A DNA stretch of 64,000 bases from Aliiroseovarius sp. F20344 (GCF_023016155.1 NZ_JALKBG010000008.1:2501-66500), one strand, 5' to 3'; positions 45,983 to 56,576 are shown, counted from the stretch's first letter. Numbers and translations: made by a program. The notes: generated by a model not told the origin, from the sequence alone.

Positions 45983-48277
45983 TCAGCGTTCCGGGCGCGG
46001 AGCCGGACGGGTGTCGTTTGCGTCAGGGGCGAAGACTTCGGGCCCACTATAGGGCGGTTCCGAGGGTTCATCACCAGATTCGGTGTCGGGCGTGCTGGCG
46101 GCAGAGCCTTGGCTGGCTTCCGGACTTGTTGCGTTTGGCGCAGCGATGTCGGTCGTGCTGGGCTCTTCCACTGGGCCTGCAGGGTCTGATTCTGGGGCGG
46201 GTTCAGCATCAGCTACTGGGGCCGTTTCCGGGGCGCTTTCGGTATCTTCTACCGAATTGGCTTCGGGTTCGGATGCTGTGGTCTCGGCATCTGGTTCGCT
46301 AACGGTTTCTTCCGTTTCAGATGCAGGATCGACCGGCGGTTCATCGGCGTTCGTTACCTCAGCCTCGGGTGTCGCTTCGGCATCTGTTGTAGTAGAGCTT
46401 TCGCCTTCAGCCGTTTCACCGGAAGCCTCGCCTGTTTCCTCACCACTTTCCTGCGTCGCGCCTTCCAGAAGGCGGAACTCAATTCGGCGATTGGCTTCAC
46501 GGCCATCCTCGGTCCCGTTATCTGCGATCGGGTTCTCTTCGCCATAGCCAACGGCGGACAGATTCGAGGTAAGGATGCGGCGCGACAGAAGGGCGCTTAG
46601 AACCGCCTGTGCGCGGTTTTGCGACAACGCCAGGTTCATTTCTTCACGACCCTGGCTGTCAGTATATCCAGAGATTTCCATCCGCACGTCCGAACATTGG
46701 CGCATGATCTCGGCGATCTTGTCGACCGTATCGGCGGCAGAGGCTTCAATATTGGCCGAGCCGGGTGCAAAGGTGATTTTCTTTGCTGCCAGAACCGCGT
46801 TGATGTCAGCTGCACATTGTTCCGGGCTAGGCAGGTTAAGGGTCGGGTTCAGGCTTTCCTCATAGGTGACGTTGACCTGAAAGTTCTCGGAAGCCCCTAG
46901 TTTCTCGCCCAAAAGGCGCGAGATCTCGGCGCTGGCTTCTGGATCGCCGGTGCGTCCGCGAATGTCCACGATGTCGGGCTGCACGACGACCACGCCGTTG
47001 GCGACCAGAGACAGTGCTTCCAGACCTGCCAGAACGCGTGTAGGCCAGTTGCCTGGCAGTTCGGGATCAAGCCGCGTTGCCGGGTAGACCGAGCGTGATC
47101 CAAACTTCGCCCGTGCAAAGCTTTCTGCCGCGCTACGCAAAGCTTCATCGGACAATCTTCCGCGCAATTGGACTTGCCCTTCAGGACTTAGCGTGGCGAC
47201 AAATTCGGGAACTGCGTCGCCTTCGCCGGTACCATCGATTTTTACTGGTTCGGGCAATACCGAATGCAGCGAATACAGATCAGGAAGGTTGCTTTCCAGC
47301 TCGCCGACGACGCGGTCAAACGTTGCTTGTGGGGTCGTGTCTTGTGCAACCAGCGTTACGTCTGCGTCCGAAAAAGTTACCGACCCGCCGCCAAGGGCGG
47401 CAACGGCATTGATGCCCATTTCGGCGGCTTCGGCCCAATCTGGCGAAGGGACACCCAAGCCGATAATGCAATTGGCAACCCCGTCTAATCCCGCCTCGGT
47501 TGCGGCCGAGATGATCTTGGCGCGCCCCACAGCATCATGCGCCGAACAGGCATCGAAGCGAGCCCCTTTGTCGTCGATCAGGAACCGCAGCGTGAAGGGG
47601 GTGATCACGGGGCGCGGCGCTGAGATGTCGATGGACAGAAGAATAGAACGCGGGGCTTTGCGTTTCAGGTTGCGTGCCCAGTCTTGCTGTTGTTCCGCAC
47701 TGTCGGCCACAGCAGTGATCGAAACCTTGTCTGCATCCATTGAAATTTTCGATCGTGGCAACTGGGATAGAGCGTAGAGCACATAGTCCAGCGTTGCGTC
47801 CCAATTGGCAGGGACCGCGTAATCGGCAACTTCCAGCAGGTCCGTGACGTCCGTTTCCCCTGCGATGTCACCAACTTCTTCAACCAGCTCGTCGCGGTCG
47901 GTTTTTGCAGGGATCAAGCCGATCATCGAGATACCGGCATCGTTGCGCAGAACCTCGATCGAGAAACGTGGAGGCTGAACTACTTCTGCTTCCGGGATTG
48001 CCATGTTGTCGATGACACGCGCCGCGTCAACTTCGCCGCCCGCGACGGACAAGGCACGGAATCGCATGGCTTCGCTTGGGGCAACACCAGACAAAACAAC
48101 TTGCAACCCATCAGACTGGACCTGTGCCCATTCATGTCCGCGCAAAGTCAAAGCATCCCGCACGGCATCTTCCGAGCTTTTTTCGATCACATTGACCGAA
48201 ATAATGGCCGCGAACAGGGCCAGAAAAGCGCCGACCACAAGCGAGGCCGGGACCAGAAGAATTTGCGATGGGCGCAT
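45983..48277 (-). CDS. OmpA-family protein with BON-like repeats and acidic tail
   Basis: 764 residues. A hydrophobic anchor or uncleaved signal lies at about 7-30. The following ~460 residues contain repeated BON-like segments (for example GLIPAKTDRDELVEEVGDIAG and GRLSDEALRSAAESFARA). An OmpA-type peptidoglycan-binding domain covers about 497-608 (ITFAPGSANIEASAADTV, ISGYTDSQGREEMNLALSQNRA). Residues 610-764 form a low-complexity Glu/Pro/Ala/Thr tail. It is probably an inner-membrane-anchored periplasmic protein that reaches the cell wall. Function unknown. Confidence 0.85.
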   Translation of the reverse strand: MRPSQILLVPASLVVGAFLALFAAIISVNVIEKSSEDAVRDALTLRGHEWAQVQSDGLQVVLSGVAPSEAMRFRALSVAGGEVDAARVIDNMAIPEAEVVQPPRFSIEVLRNDAGISMIGLIPAKTDRDELVEEVGDIAGETDVTDLLEVADYAVPANWDATLDYVLYALSQLPRSKISMDADKVSITAVADSAEQQQDWARNLKRKAPRSILLSIDISAPRPVITPFTLRFLIDDKGARFDACSAHDAVGRAKIISAATEAGLDGVANCIIGLGVPSPDWAEAAEMGINAVAALGGGSVTFSDADVTLVAQDTTPQATFDRVVGELESNLPDLYSLHSVLPEPVKIDGTGEGDAVPEFVATLSPEGQVQLRGRLSDEALRSAAESFARAKFGSRSVYPATRLDPELPGNWPTRVLAGLEALSLVANGVVVVQPDIVDIRGRTGDPEASAEISRLLGEKLGASENFQVNVTYEESLNPTLNLPSPEQCAADINAVLAAKKITFAPGSANIEASAADTVDKIAEIMRQCSDVRMEISGYTDSQGREEMNLALSQNRAQAVLSALLSRRILTSNLSAVGYGEENPIADNGTEDGREANRRIEFRLLEGATQESGEETGEASGETAEGESSTTTDAEATPEAEVTNADEPPVDPASETEETVSEPDAETTASEPEANSVEDTESAPETAPVADAEPAPESDPAGPVEEPSTTDIAAPNATSPEASQGSAASTPDTESGDEPSEPPYSGPEVFAPDANDTRPAPRPER

Positions 48278-48341
48278 ACGAAAGTGGGTCCGTTATCTCT
48301 TTGGTTTCAAGCTTCTTATGGGGTGTTGGGGCAGGGTGCAA

Positions 48342-49310
48342 TCATACGATCTGGCTTACGGCAAGAAAAAGCACAAAAATCAGCCCGGCATCCCGGTTGG
48401 ATCGAAACAGTTTCAAACAATTCTCAGGGCTGTCGGTGTCCAGCTTTCTAAGCTGCCAGGCCAGATGCCATCCCATGAACCACACGCCGCCTAGGGCGAT
48501 GACCAAGGTTAGCACATTGGCCAGCGGAACAAGCGCGAAAATCGTGGCCACGGCGAACAGAGCGACTGTTAACATCAGGAACAATTTCAGCCACTTGCGG
48601 CTGTTTTTGCCAAACAGGCGGGCGGTGGATTTCACACCAATCAACGCGTCGTCTTCAGTATCCTGATAGGCATAAATTGTATCATAAAATAGCGTCCATG
48701 CGATGCCAGCGACATAAAGAATGACCGGGGGAAGTTCCAGCGAACCCGTATGCGCAACCCAGCCCAGCAATGCGCCCCAATTGAAAGCGATTCCCAGAAA
48801 CGCCTGTGGCCACCACGTGAAGCGCTTGGCGAAGGGATAGACCGCGACGGGCAGCAGGGCCACAATACCAATGATGATCGCAGCGGTGTTGAATGTCAGC
48901 AGAATTCCAAAGGCAACAAGCGCCTGTAGCCCCATCCAGATCACAGCTTGCTTTACACCCACCTGACCCGAGGGGATCGGGCGACTTCTGGTGCGTTCAA
49001 CCTGCCCATCGAAGTCTCGGTCGGTGATGTCATTCCATGTGCAGCCCGCGCCGCGCATTAGCCAAGCACCTATGGCACAACCCAGCATGATCCATGCGTC
49101 GTAAAGACCAAATTTTCCGGTGCTGGCGGTGGCAAGCAGCACCCCCCACCAACAGGGGATCAGCAAAAGCCACGTGCCAATCGGACGGTCCGCCCGGCTT
49201 AGACGCAAATAGGGGCGCGACCATGCAGGCGCACGGTGATCCACCCAGTTGCCCTGATATGCATCAGAAACCTGTCCGGTTGGGTCTGGCAAATCGGTGT
49301 TCGGGGTCAT
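48342..49310 (-). CDS. ubiA: 4-hydroxybenzoate octaprenyltransferase
   Basis: 322 residues, polytopic membrane enzyme of ubiquinone biosynthesis that attaches the polyprenyl chain to 4-hydroxybenzoate. Both Asp-rich motifs are present: NDITDRDFDGQVERTRSRP and DTIYAYQDTEDDALIGVKST. The ATG at 49310 is 11 bp from the divergent rsmE start, so the two promoters must overlap the opposite gene or its 5' end. Confidence 0.95.
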   Translation of the reverse strand: MTPNTDLPDPTGQVSDAYQGNWVDHRAPAWSRPYLRLSRADRPIGTWLLLIPCWWGVLLATASTGKFGLYDAWIMLGCAIGAWLMRGAGCTWNDITDRDFDGQVERTRSRPIPSGQVGVKQAVIWMGLQALVAFGILLTFNTAAIIIGIVALLPVAVYPFAKRFTWWPQAFLGIAFNWGALLGWVAHTGSLELPPVILYVAGIAWTLFYDTIYAYQDTEDDALIGVKSTARLFGKNSRKWLKLFLMLTVALFAVATIFALVPLANVLTLVIALGGVWFMGWHLAWQLRKLDTDSPENCLKLFRSNRDAGLIFVLFLAVSQIV

Positions 49311-49321
49311 AGGTTTCCCTC

Positions 49322-50047
49322 ATGAAACAGGCAAAAGTCCGGCTCTATGTAGATCACCCTTTGGCCGAGGGGCAAACCGTTTCGCTGGAACGCGACCAAG
49401 CGCATTACCTTTTTGGGGTGATGCGGCTGGGCGAAGGCGGCCGCGTGGCGCTGTTCAACGGGCGGGACGGAGAGTTTCCGGCCCGTGTGATCGAGGCAGG
49501 GAAACGCAAGGGCGTGTTGGAATGCGAGGCGCAGTCCAAACCGCTGCACATGCCGCCGGACCTTTGGCTGTGCTTTGCGCCGATCAAAAAAGCGCGCACG
49601 GATTTTATTGTCGAGAAAGCTGCCGAAATGGGCGCGGCGTTGATCCAACCCATGTCGACGGAGTTTACCAATTCCGAACGAATCCGCCGCGACCGCCTGC
49701 AAGCACATGCAGTTGAAGCCGCAGAGCAATGCGGCGGCACCTATGTGCCCGAGGTCGTGGATCTGATGCGTATGGACAAGCTTTTGGATGCATGGCCCGA
49801 CGACCGCCAGATCATGTTCTGTGACGAAGCGCTGGTGGGTGCGGCCGAGACGCTCAATGCGGCAAGCGGTCATCGATGGGCGATCTTCATTGGCCCTGAA
49901 GGCGGGTTCTCTGACCGCGAGCGCGCGCGGCTTCATGCGATGGAGAACGCGCATGCCGTCAGCCTCGGCCCGCGCGTTTTACGTGCCGACACCGCGGCCG
50001 TCGCCGCCATGACCATGTGGCAGCAGGTCTTGGGGGATTGGGGATGA
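49322..50047 (+). CDS. rsmE: 16S rRNA m3U1498 methyltransferase RsmE
   Basis: 241 residues, SPOUT-family methyltransferase with a PUA-like N-terminal domain. The signature GPEGGFSDRERARL and the SLGPRVLRADTAAVAAM knot at the C-terminus are conserved. It methylates U1498 of 16S rRNA. Its stop overlaps the next gene by 4 bp. A weak Shine-Dalgarno (GGTTTCCCTC region) is consistent with the small divergent gap. Confidence 0.94.
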   Translation: MKQAKVRLYVDHPLAEGQTVSLERDQAHYLFGVMRLGEGGRVALFNGRDGEFPARVIEAGKRKGVLECEAQSKPLHMPPDLWLCFAPIKKARTDFIVEKAAEMGAALIQPMSTEFTNSERIRRDRLQAHAVEAAEQCGGTYVPEVVDLMRMDKLLDAWPDDRQIMFCDEALVGAAETLNAASGHRWAIFIGPEGGFSDRERARLHAMENAHAVSLGPRVLRADTAAVAAMTMWQQVLGDWG

Positions 50048-50904
50048 TCCGCCTTGCCCAAGCGGGGGATGAACCTGCGATCGAGGCGTTTCTGGCCCGT
50101 CATGCCGAAACCAGCATGTTCCTGCGCTCGAACCTTCTGAATTTGGGGCTGGGACAGGGCGCGTCACCGCGCTCGACCGACTTTTGGCTGGTGGAAGGGG
50201 CGGGCCTTGAAGGTGTTGTCGGCTACAGCAAAGCCGGGTTCGTCATGTGCCAGATGCCAAATGCGACTTTCGAGGCGTGGCAAGCCATCGCTCAGGTTCT
50301 GAACGGACGGGACGTTGGCGGCATCATGGGCACGTCAGAGCAAGTTGCGTTGGGAAAGCGCGGTTTGGGGATCGATGCTGGGCTCTATTCCACGGATCGT
50401 GAAGAGCCGCTTTATCGGCTGTCTCTGGATCAGTTGATCTTCCCAGAAATCACCGGCAAGCTGCGCGCCGCTGACGACGTTGATCTGGACCTACTGATCA
50501 ACTGGATCATCGACTATGATAAGACCGCCTTTGGTTTGGAACTGACGGAGGATGTCCGTAACCGCGCAGTCGAAACGGCCAAGGTCCATATCGGATCGGA
50601 TATACACCGCATTCTTGAAACCGATGGCACGCCGGTTGCGAAAACGGCCTTTAACGCAAGTCTTCCGGACATGGTGCAAATTGGCGGGGTCTATACACCG
50701 CCGGAACTGCGATCAAAGGGTTATGCACGCCAGGCCGTCGCGCTGCATCTTCTGGAAGCAAAGACAAATGGTGTGGAAACGGCGATCCTTTTCGCATCGG
50801 GGCCCCCGGCTTGTCGCGCGTATGAAGCCATTGGGTTCACCAAGATTGGGTCCTATCAGCTTTCCCTTTTGACCGAGCCTCAGACCATCGGAGGCTCGTT
50901 ATGA
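50044..50904 (+). CDS. GNAT-family N-acetyltransferase
   Basis: 286 residues with a C-terminal GNAT domain (VYTPPELRSKGYARQAVALHLLEA contains the Q/R-x-x-G-x-G/A acetyl-CoA motif). The N-terminal half is larger than in simple acetyltransferases and may be a second, degenerate GNAT fold. Start 50044 overlaps the rsmE stop (ATGA). Substrate unknown. Confidence 0.82.
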   Translation: MIRLAQAGDEPAIEAFLARHAETSMFLRSNLLNLGLGQGASPRSTDFWLVEGAGLEGVVGYSKAGFVMCQMPNATFEAWQAIAQVLNGRDVGGIMGTSEQVALGKRGLGIDAGLYSTDREEPLYRLSLDQLIFPEITGKLRAADDVDLDLLINWIIDYDKTAFGLELTEDVRNRAVETAKVHIGSDIHRILETDGTPVAKTAFNASLPDMVQIGGVYTPPELRSKGYARQAVALHLLEAKTNGVETAILFASGPPACRAYEAIGFTKIGSYQLSLLTEPQTIGGSL

Positions 50905-51428
50905 GCATCGTTCGTCCAGATGCCTCTCAGATCCTAAGCCGCTTTCGGGATGCGTTGATCGGCGCGGGCATCATGTTGCTGGGCCTGTGGTGGGCGTGGG
51001 GGTCGCTTGGGTTGATCAAATGGATGGGGGTCGCCTTGGCAATCCTTGGTGCAGGCTTGACTTGGGCTGGTATCCAGCGGGGCCGGGTCTTGCCACGAAA
51101 AGGCGGTGCCGGAGTGATTGAGCTGGATGAAGGCCAATTGACCTATCTGCACCCCGATGGCGGCGCGATCGTGCCGCTTGAGTCCGTGATACGGATCGAG
51201 ATTGAGACCACCGATGATGGGCCGCTGGAAGACGATCTGTTTTGGCTGTTTCACCTCTTGGGCGGCACATTAGTGCGCATTCCGGGATCGGCTGTCGGTG
51301 CGGAGTATCTGTTCGATGCGCTCGCCGGGTTTTCCGGTGCAAATTATGAACAGGTGATTGCCGCGTCAGGTTCGACTGCACAACACGTGTTCGTTATCTG
51401 GCAAAAACCACCAACGAAGCTGCATTGA
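50901..51428 (+). CDS. Uncharacterised membrane protein
   Basis: 175 residues. Two helices (about 20-60) are followed by a soluble domain (GVIELDEGQLTYLHPDGG...). The start overlaps the GNAT stop by 4 bp, so the rsmE-GNAT-this protein set is one coupled transcript. I do not recognise the family; the layout is similar to the rpiB-adjacent membrane protein in this window, but I did not find clear sequence identity. Confidence 0.75.
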   Translation: MSIVRPDASQILSRFRDALIGAGIMLLGLWWAWGSLGLIKWMGVALAILGAGLTWAGIQRGRVLPRKGGAGVIELDEGQLTYLHPDGGAIVPLESVIRIEIETTDDGPLEDDLFWLFHLLGGTLVRIPGSAVGAEYLFDALAGFSGANYEQVIAASGSTAQHVFVIWQKPPTKLH

Positions 51429-51491
51429 CACCGGGGGCCGCTTGCCCCACGACTGGAGCCCCCAAAAGGGCGTTTTCTATAGGAGCCGAAC

Positions 51492-52862
51492 ATGTCCATT
51501 CCTCAGTCCGGTGGTGGCCCAATCACCCATCACGATCAGCTGGCGCAGTTTCTGGAAAGCGGCTGTAAACCGCGTGATACATGGAAGATCGGCACCGAGC
51601 ACGAGAAGTTTGGATACTGTAAAGACACGCATAAACCACTGCCTTATGACGGGCCGCGTTCGATCCTGAAGATGCTGGAAGGCCTGCGCGACCGATACAA
51701 CTGGACCGAAGTGCGCGAGGCGGGCAACCTGATCGGGCTGGAACGCGACGGCGCGAACATCTCGCTGGAACCCGGTGGGCAGTTTGAGCTATCGGGCGCG
51801 CCCTTGGACAACATCCACCAGACCTGTGACGAGGTGAATGAACACCTGCGCGAAGTGCACGAGATCGCGGACGAGATCGGCGCGCGGTTCATCGGTCTGG
51901 GTGCGGCGCCCGAATGGACGCACGATCAAATGCCGGTGATGCCCAAGGGGCGTTACAAGCTGATGACCGACTATATGGACAAGGTCGGCACCCACGGCAA
52001 ACAGATGATGTATCGGACCTGCACGGTTCAGGTGAACCTCGACTTCGCGTCCGAGGCCGACATGGTGCAGAAGTTCCGCGTGGCGCTGGCGTTACAGCCG
52101 GTGGCGACCGCACTGTTTGCCAATTCTCCGTTCTTCGAGGGCAAACCCAACGGCCACAAGTCGTGGCGCTCGCGCATCTGGCGCGATCTGGATGGCGCCC
52201 GTACTGGCATGCTGCCCTTTGTTTTTGAAGACGGCATGGGGTTTGAACGCTACGTTCAATACGCGCTCGATGTACCGATGTATTTTGTCTATCGCGACGG
52301 CGAATACATTGACGCGCTGGGCCAGTCCTTCCGCGACTTCATGCAGGGCAAACTGCCCGCACTGCCCGGTGAAACACCGACCCTGTCTGACTGGGCCGAT
52401 CATCTGACCACGATCTTCCCCGAGGCGCGGATCAAACAATACATGGAGATGCGCGGCGCCGATGGCGGCCCATGGCGTCGCCTCTGCGCGCTGCCTGCTT
52501 TGTGGGTGGGTCTTATGTACGACCAATCCAGCCTCGATGCGGCGTGGGATCTGGCCAAGGGCTGGGACGCGGAAACCCGCGAGGCGCTGCGTGTCGCCGC
52601 GTCGGTCGAGGGGCTTCAGGCCGAGGTAAACGGCATCCGCATGCTGGATCTGGCGGGCGAGGTGGTGAAGATCGCCGAAGGCGGGTTGAAAGCCCGCGCC
52701 CGTGTTGGCAGCGGTGGCATGGTGCCCGATGAAACCCACTTCCTGAACGCGCTGCAGGAATGTGTTGAAGAAGGCCGTGCGCCTGCCTGTGAGCTTCTGG
52801 GCAAGTATCACGGCGAATGGGATGGTGATCTGAGCCGGATTTACGACGAGTATAGCTACTGA
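51492..52862 (+). CDS. gshA: Glutamate-cysteine ligase
   Basis: 456 residues. The alphaproteobacterial/plant-type enzyme that makes gamma-glutamylcysteine, the first step of glutathione synthesis. Characteristic segments: GTEHEKFGY, ISLEPGGQFELSGAPL, MPKGRYKLMTDYM, SWRSRIWRDLDGARTGMLPFVF. The ATG follows AGGAGCC. The 63-bp gap after the membrane protein contains a GGGGGC/GCCCCC hairpin that may be a weak terminator. Confidence 0.95.
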   Translation: MSIPQSGGGPITHHDQLAQFLESGCKPRDTWKIGTEHEKFGYCKDTHKPLPYDGPRSILKMLEGLRDRYNWTEVREAGNLIGLERDGANISLEPGGQFELSGAPLDNIHQTCDEVNEHLREVHEIADEIGARFIGLGAAPEWTHDQMPVMPKGRYKLMTDYMDKVGTHGKQMMYRTCTVQVNLDFASEADMVQKFRVALALQPVATALFANSPFFEGKPNGHKSWRSRIWRDLDGARTGMLPFVFEDGMGFERYVQYALDVPMYFVYRDGEYIDALGQSFRDFMQGKLPALPGETPTLSDWADHLTTIFPEARIKQYMEMRGADGGPWRRLCALPALWVGLMYDQSSLDAAWDLAKGWDAETREALRVAASVEGLQAEVNGIRMLDLAGEVVKIAEGGLKARARVGSGGMVPDETHFLNALQECVEEGRAPACELLGKYHGEWDGDLSRIYDEYSY

Positions 52863-52998
52863 CGTTCAGATTGCGGGAAAATTGCCCCCCGCCACGCAGA
52901 ACATCTGTGATCCAATCACCCCTAGTGATCGTGCTTGATCAGGTTCGCTTTTGCGATCATGCTCTTTCACGTGGACTTTTCACTCAGGATACAGGTGT

Positions 52999-53484
52999 AT
53001 GAGAAAACGCATTGCAGCACATCGTCATGCATTGCTTGTGTGGACCGTTTGTTTGTTTGCTCTGATGTTCGGGGCAGTTGCGACGACAGCGGTTCTCGAT
53101 CTCAACGGTCCGGGTTACGAGTACGCGCTGATCGCATTTGTTTGGCTCGTGGTTGTCCTCTTTGTCCACACAGCAGCCTCAACACCGATTTACACAGCGT
53201 TCCTTGAGCCGGATGGACGGGTTTCGTTTGTCTGGCAATACCCTCACAAGCGCGTTTCCAGAATCTTAGAGCCCGCGGCCATACCCGAGCCTGAAATTGT
53301 GACTTCCAGAGATAGCGATGGTGATCGCCGGGTTGTTGTTAAAATAACCTTTTCAGACGGGTTTGAATTCATTGTGGCTGAACCGTCAGTTCAGACGGGG
53401 CAGAGCCAAAAATCCGAGGATCGGAAGCTGCGCTATTGCGAACGCGCCTGCGCGCGATTTTCCGACGCTATTTCCCAATCGTGA
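52999..53484 (+). CDS. Uncharacterised two-helix membrane protein
   Basis: 161 residues from the likely start. Two membrane helices (about 12-35 and 44-66) precede a soluble region (EPDGRVSFVWQYPHKRV...). Start 52999 follows CAGG; a start at 52951 would add 16 residues. No family recognised. It has a convergent neighbour 72 bp downstream. Confidence 0.65.
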   Translation: MRKRIAAHRHALLVWTVCLFALMFGAVATTAVLDLNGPGYEYALIAFVWLVVVLFVHTAASTPIYTAFLEPDGRVSFVWQYPHKRVSRILEPAAIPEPEIVTSRDSDGDRRVVVKITFSDGFEFIVAEPSVQTGQSQKSEDRKLRYCERACARFSDAISQS

Positions 53485-53556
53485 ATGCCGTGGTGGGTTA
53501 AGGGAGCCTGCATAACTTCAGCACTCGCCGCTGTGCAAAGTAGGGCAAACTTGGTT

Positions 53557-54993
53557 TCAAAGCGGTAGTTCGTCATGTGTCTGGCTCAATCTTGGCAGCA
53601 CTTTTCCCGGGTTCATGATCCCCTTCGGGTCCAGTGCCCGCTTGATCTGACGCATCACAGTCAGCGCCACCGGGTCTTTGCGCCGCTGCATCGAGGGAAG
53701 CTTCGACAGCCCGATCCCGTGCTCGGCTGAGAAGCTGCCGCCCATGTCGCGCACCACATCCTCGACCCGTTCCATTATGGGATCGCACAACGCCGCATCG
53801 CTTGGGAAAACGGCATAGTGGATATTTCCATCTCCCAGATGGGCAACCTCTAACACCTCCGCATTCGGGTCCAGCTTGGCAAGCTCATCCCCCATCCGAT
53901 CCAGAAACGCTTCTACCCTGTCCAGTGGCAAGGCAATGTCGTTGTTGACGAGCGGTTGCCGCCCCAGAACCACCTCGGCGGCGGCCTCGCGGCGTTCCCA
54001 CATCTCGGTGCGTTGGGTGTCGTTATGGGCGATCACGGCGTCCAACACGGTGCCGTCCTCCATGAACCCTACCAGTACATCCTCAAGATAAGTGGTCAGG
54101 GGCTGGCTGCCATCCGCGGCCAAATTCACATCGCGCGGGGCGTTTGATGCGATCTCAGTCAGGATGTTGATTTGATGGTGATTCTCAAACGGCGGGCGGA
54201 GGTCGGGACGCTTTTCAACCAACGCGTCCAGATAGCTGCCCGGCATGTACTCAAACGCTTCAACACCGCTGCCGGTCACTTCTAGCAGACGGTTCAGCAC
54301 CGATAACGCTGTGCTAAGTTTGTCCACGGCGATCATGGCCGTGGCGCGCGCGCCCGGCTCAGGCACCAGTTTCAACACTGCGCCGGTGATCACTGCCAAC
54401 GTGCCTTCGGACCCGATCAGCAAATTACGCAGATCGTAGCCGGAATTGTCCTTATGCAGTTCGCTCATCAGGTCGAGAATTTCGCCCCCCGGCAATACGG
54501 CTTCGATCCCCAAACACAGTGCGCGCATATTGCCGAATTTCAGCACATTCGATCCGCCCGCATTGGTCGCAAGCATGCCGGCAATCATACAAGATCCCTT
54601 CGCGCCGAAGGTCATCGGGAACCGCAATCCGTGCTCTGCGGAGGCGTCATGAAGCGCTTCCAGCACCACGCCACCGTCCACCACGGCCAAGCGGGCATAA
54701 GATTTGATGTCGCGGATGCGGTTCATACGGGCGAGTGACAAAAGCAAACTACCGTCGCGTGCCTGCGCGCCGCCCGACAATCCTGTGTTGCCCGAAACCG
54801 GCACAACCGGCACGGCATGGTCTTGGGCCAGCGCCATGATCTGGCTGACTTCATGCGTTGATCCGGGGCGCAGCACGGCCAAAGGGGTGCTTTCGTATTT
54901 GCCCACCCAGTCGCGTGCCCAAGGGGCCGTATCATCACCTGTCAGCACATGTGCCGCGCCTATGGCTGCGCGCAATTCGTCCAGAATGCTCAT
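53557..54993 (-). CDS. FAD-binding oxidase, GlcD/D-lactate dehydrogenase type
   Basis: 478 residues in the FAD-linked oxidase family of the PCMH fold. It has VPVSGNTGLSGGAQ in the FAD-binding domain, the GTLAVITGAVLKLVPEP region, HLGDGNIHYAVF and the EHGIGLSKLPSM C-terminal motif. Such enzymes oxidise D-2-hydroxy acids such as D-lactate, glycolate or D-2-hydroxyglutarate; substrate cannot be chosen here. No GlcE or GlcF subunit genes are adjacent. Confidence 0.88.
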   Translation of the reverse strand: MSILDELRAAIGAAHVLTGDDTAPWARDWVGKYESTPLAVLRPGSTHEVSQIMALAQDHAVPVVPVSGNTGLSGGAQARDGSLLLSLARMNRIRDIKSYARLAVVDGGVVLEALHDASAEHGLRFPMTFGAKGSCMIAGMLATNAGGSNVLKFGNMRALCLGIEAVLPGGEILDLMSELHKDNSGYDLRNLLIGSEGTLAVITGAVLKLVPEPGARATAMIAVDKLSTALSVLNRLLEVTGSGVEAFEYMPGSYLDALVEKRPDLRPPFENHHQINILTEIASNAPRDVNLAADGSQPLTTYLEDVLVGFMEDGTVLDAVIAHNDTQRTEMWERREAAAEVVLGRQPLVNNDIALPLDRVEAFLDRMGDELAKLDPNAEVLEVAHLGDGNIHYAVFPSDAALCDPIMERVEDVVRDMGGSFSAEHGIGLSKLPSMQRRKDPVALTVMRQIKRALDPKGIMNPGKVLPRLSQTHDELPL

Positions 54994-55112
54994 TCTGCCC
55001 CCTTCTGCTTACGGGCAGTTTAGGGCGCTGGGCTGGCAAGGCAAGTTGATCAGGCGTGACATAAGGCCGGGGGGATGTTAGCGATATCTTTCAGAACATA
55101 CGGGAGGCCAAA

Positions 55113-56576
55113 TTGACCCATATCCTTGCCATTGATCAGGGCACCACTTCGTCGCGTGCCATTCTGTTTGATAAGGACATGCACCCTCTGCGGACTGCGC
55201 AACAGGAGTTCACCCAGCATTTCCCGAACTCGGGTTGGGTAGAGCATGACCCGGACGAGATCTGGGACAGTGTGGTCGCCACCTGCCGCGATGCGGTTGA
55301 GGGTAGGGACGTCACTGCCATCGGCATAACCAACCAACGCGAAACCACGCTGGTATGGGATCGTGTGACGGGCGCACCTATTCACAACGCGATTGTCTGG
55401 CAAGATCGTCGCACAGCTGAACGGTGTTCCGAGCTGAAAGCCCAAGGGCATGAGGCGTTGATCACCGAACGGACGGGGCTTTTGCTGGACCCCTATTTCT
55501 CGGCCACGAAACTGGCGTGGATTTTGGACAATGTTGAAGGGGCGCGGGCACGGGCAGAGGCCGGTGAGCTGGTATTTGGCACCGTTGATACGTTCCTGAT
55601 TTGGCGGCTCACCGATGGTGCATCCCATGTGACCGACGCCACCAATGCCGCGCGCACGATGCTTTACGACATCAAGTCCGGGCAATGGGACAAGGATATC
55701 TGCGGTCTGCTGAATATCCCGATGTCCATGTTGCCCGAGGTGAAGGATTGCGCTGCGAAATTCGGAGTAACCGACCTGTTCGGCGATCCCGTCCCGATTC
55801 TGGGCGTGGCAGGCGATCAGCAAGCCGCCACCATCGGTCAGGCTTGTTTCGAGCCTAGTATGTTGAAGTCAACATACGGCACCGGATGTTTCGCGCTTTT
55901 GAACACCGGTGACACACCTGTGACTTCACAAAACCGGCTGCTAACAACAATCGCCTATCAGCTTGATGGCAAACCGACCTATGCGCTTGAGGGATCGATC
56001 TTCATCGCGGGTGCGGCGGTGCAATGGCTGCGCGATGGGCTGGGCATTATCGACAATGCCGCTGAAACCACGTCTCTGGCTGACGCCGCTGATCCGGCGC
56101 AGGAAGTGATCCTTGTCCCTGCCTTCACGGGTATGGGCGCGCCCTATTGGGATGCCGACTGCCGCGGGGCCATCTTTGGGCTGACGCGTGGCTCGGGGCC
56201 AAAAGAATTCGCGCGCGCCGCTTTGGAAGCGGTAGGGTTCCAGACCAGAGATCTGCTTGAGGCCATGCAATCCGATATGGGGGCAGGCGGCAATGCCGTT
56301 TTGCGCGTCGATGGTGGAATGGCAGCGTCTGACTGGGCAATGCAATTCCTATCGGACATCAACGATGCGCAAGTAGATCGCCCAACCGTCTTAGAGACAA
56401 CAGCCTTGGGGGCGGCGTGGCTTGCAGGCATGAAAGCAGGTGTTTACCCCGATCAGGCAGGATTTGCGGAAGCCTGGGCGCTTGAACACCGTTTCACGCC
56501 AAAGATGGATGCGAACACGCGTGCCGCACGCTACGCAGGCTGGAAAGACGCAGTTTCACGCACGCTCAGCCAGTAG
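55113..56576 (+). CDS. glpK: Glycerol kinase
   Basis: 487 residues. It phosphorylates glycerol to glycerol 3-phosphate. DQGTTSSR at 8-15, [35 protein letters not shown] and [14 protein letters not shown] identify it. The start appears to be TTG at 55113, because it gives the family N-terminus [10 protein letters not shown] and follows GGGAGG with a 6-nt spacing. No glpF or glpD neighbours are seen. Confidence 0.95.
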   Translation: MTHILAIDQGTTSSRAILFDKDMHPLRTAQQEFTQHFPNSGWVEHDPDEIWDSVVATCRDAVEGRDVTAIGITNQRETTLVWDRVTGAPIHNAIVWQDRRTAERCSELKAQGHEALITERTGLLLDPYFSATKLAWILDNVEGARARAEAGELVFGTVDTFLIWRLTDGASHVTDATNAARTMLYDIKSGQWDKDICGLLNIPMSMLPEVKDCAAKFGVTDLFGDPVPILGVAGDQQAATIGQACFEPSMLKSTYGTGCFALLNTGDTPVTSQNRLLTTIAYQLDGKPTYALEGSIFIAGAAVQWLRDGLGIIDNAAETTSLADAADPAQEVILVPAFTGMGAPYWDADCRGAIFGLTRGSGPKEFARAALEAVGFQTRDLLEAMQSDMGAGGNAVLRVDGGMAASDWAMQFLSDINDAQVDRPTVLETTALGAAWLAGMKAGVYPDQAGFAEAWALEHRFTPKMDANTRAARYAGWKDAVSRTLSQ

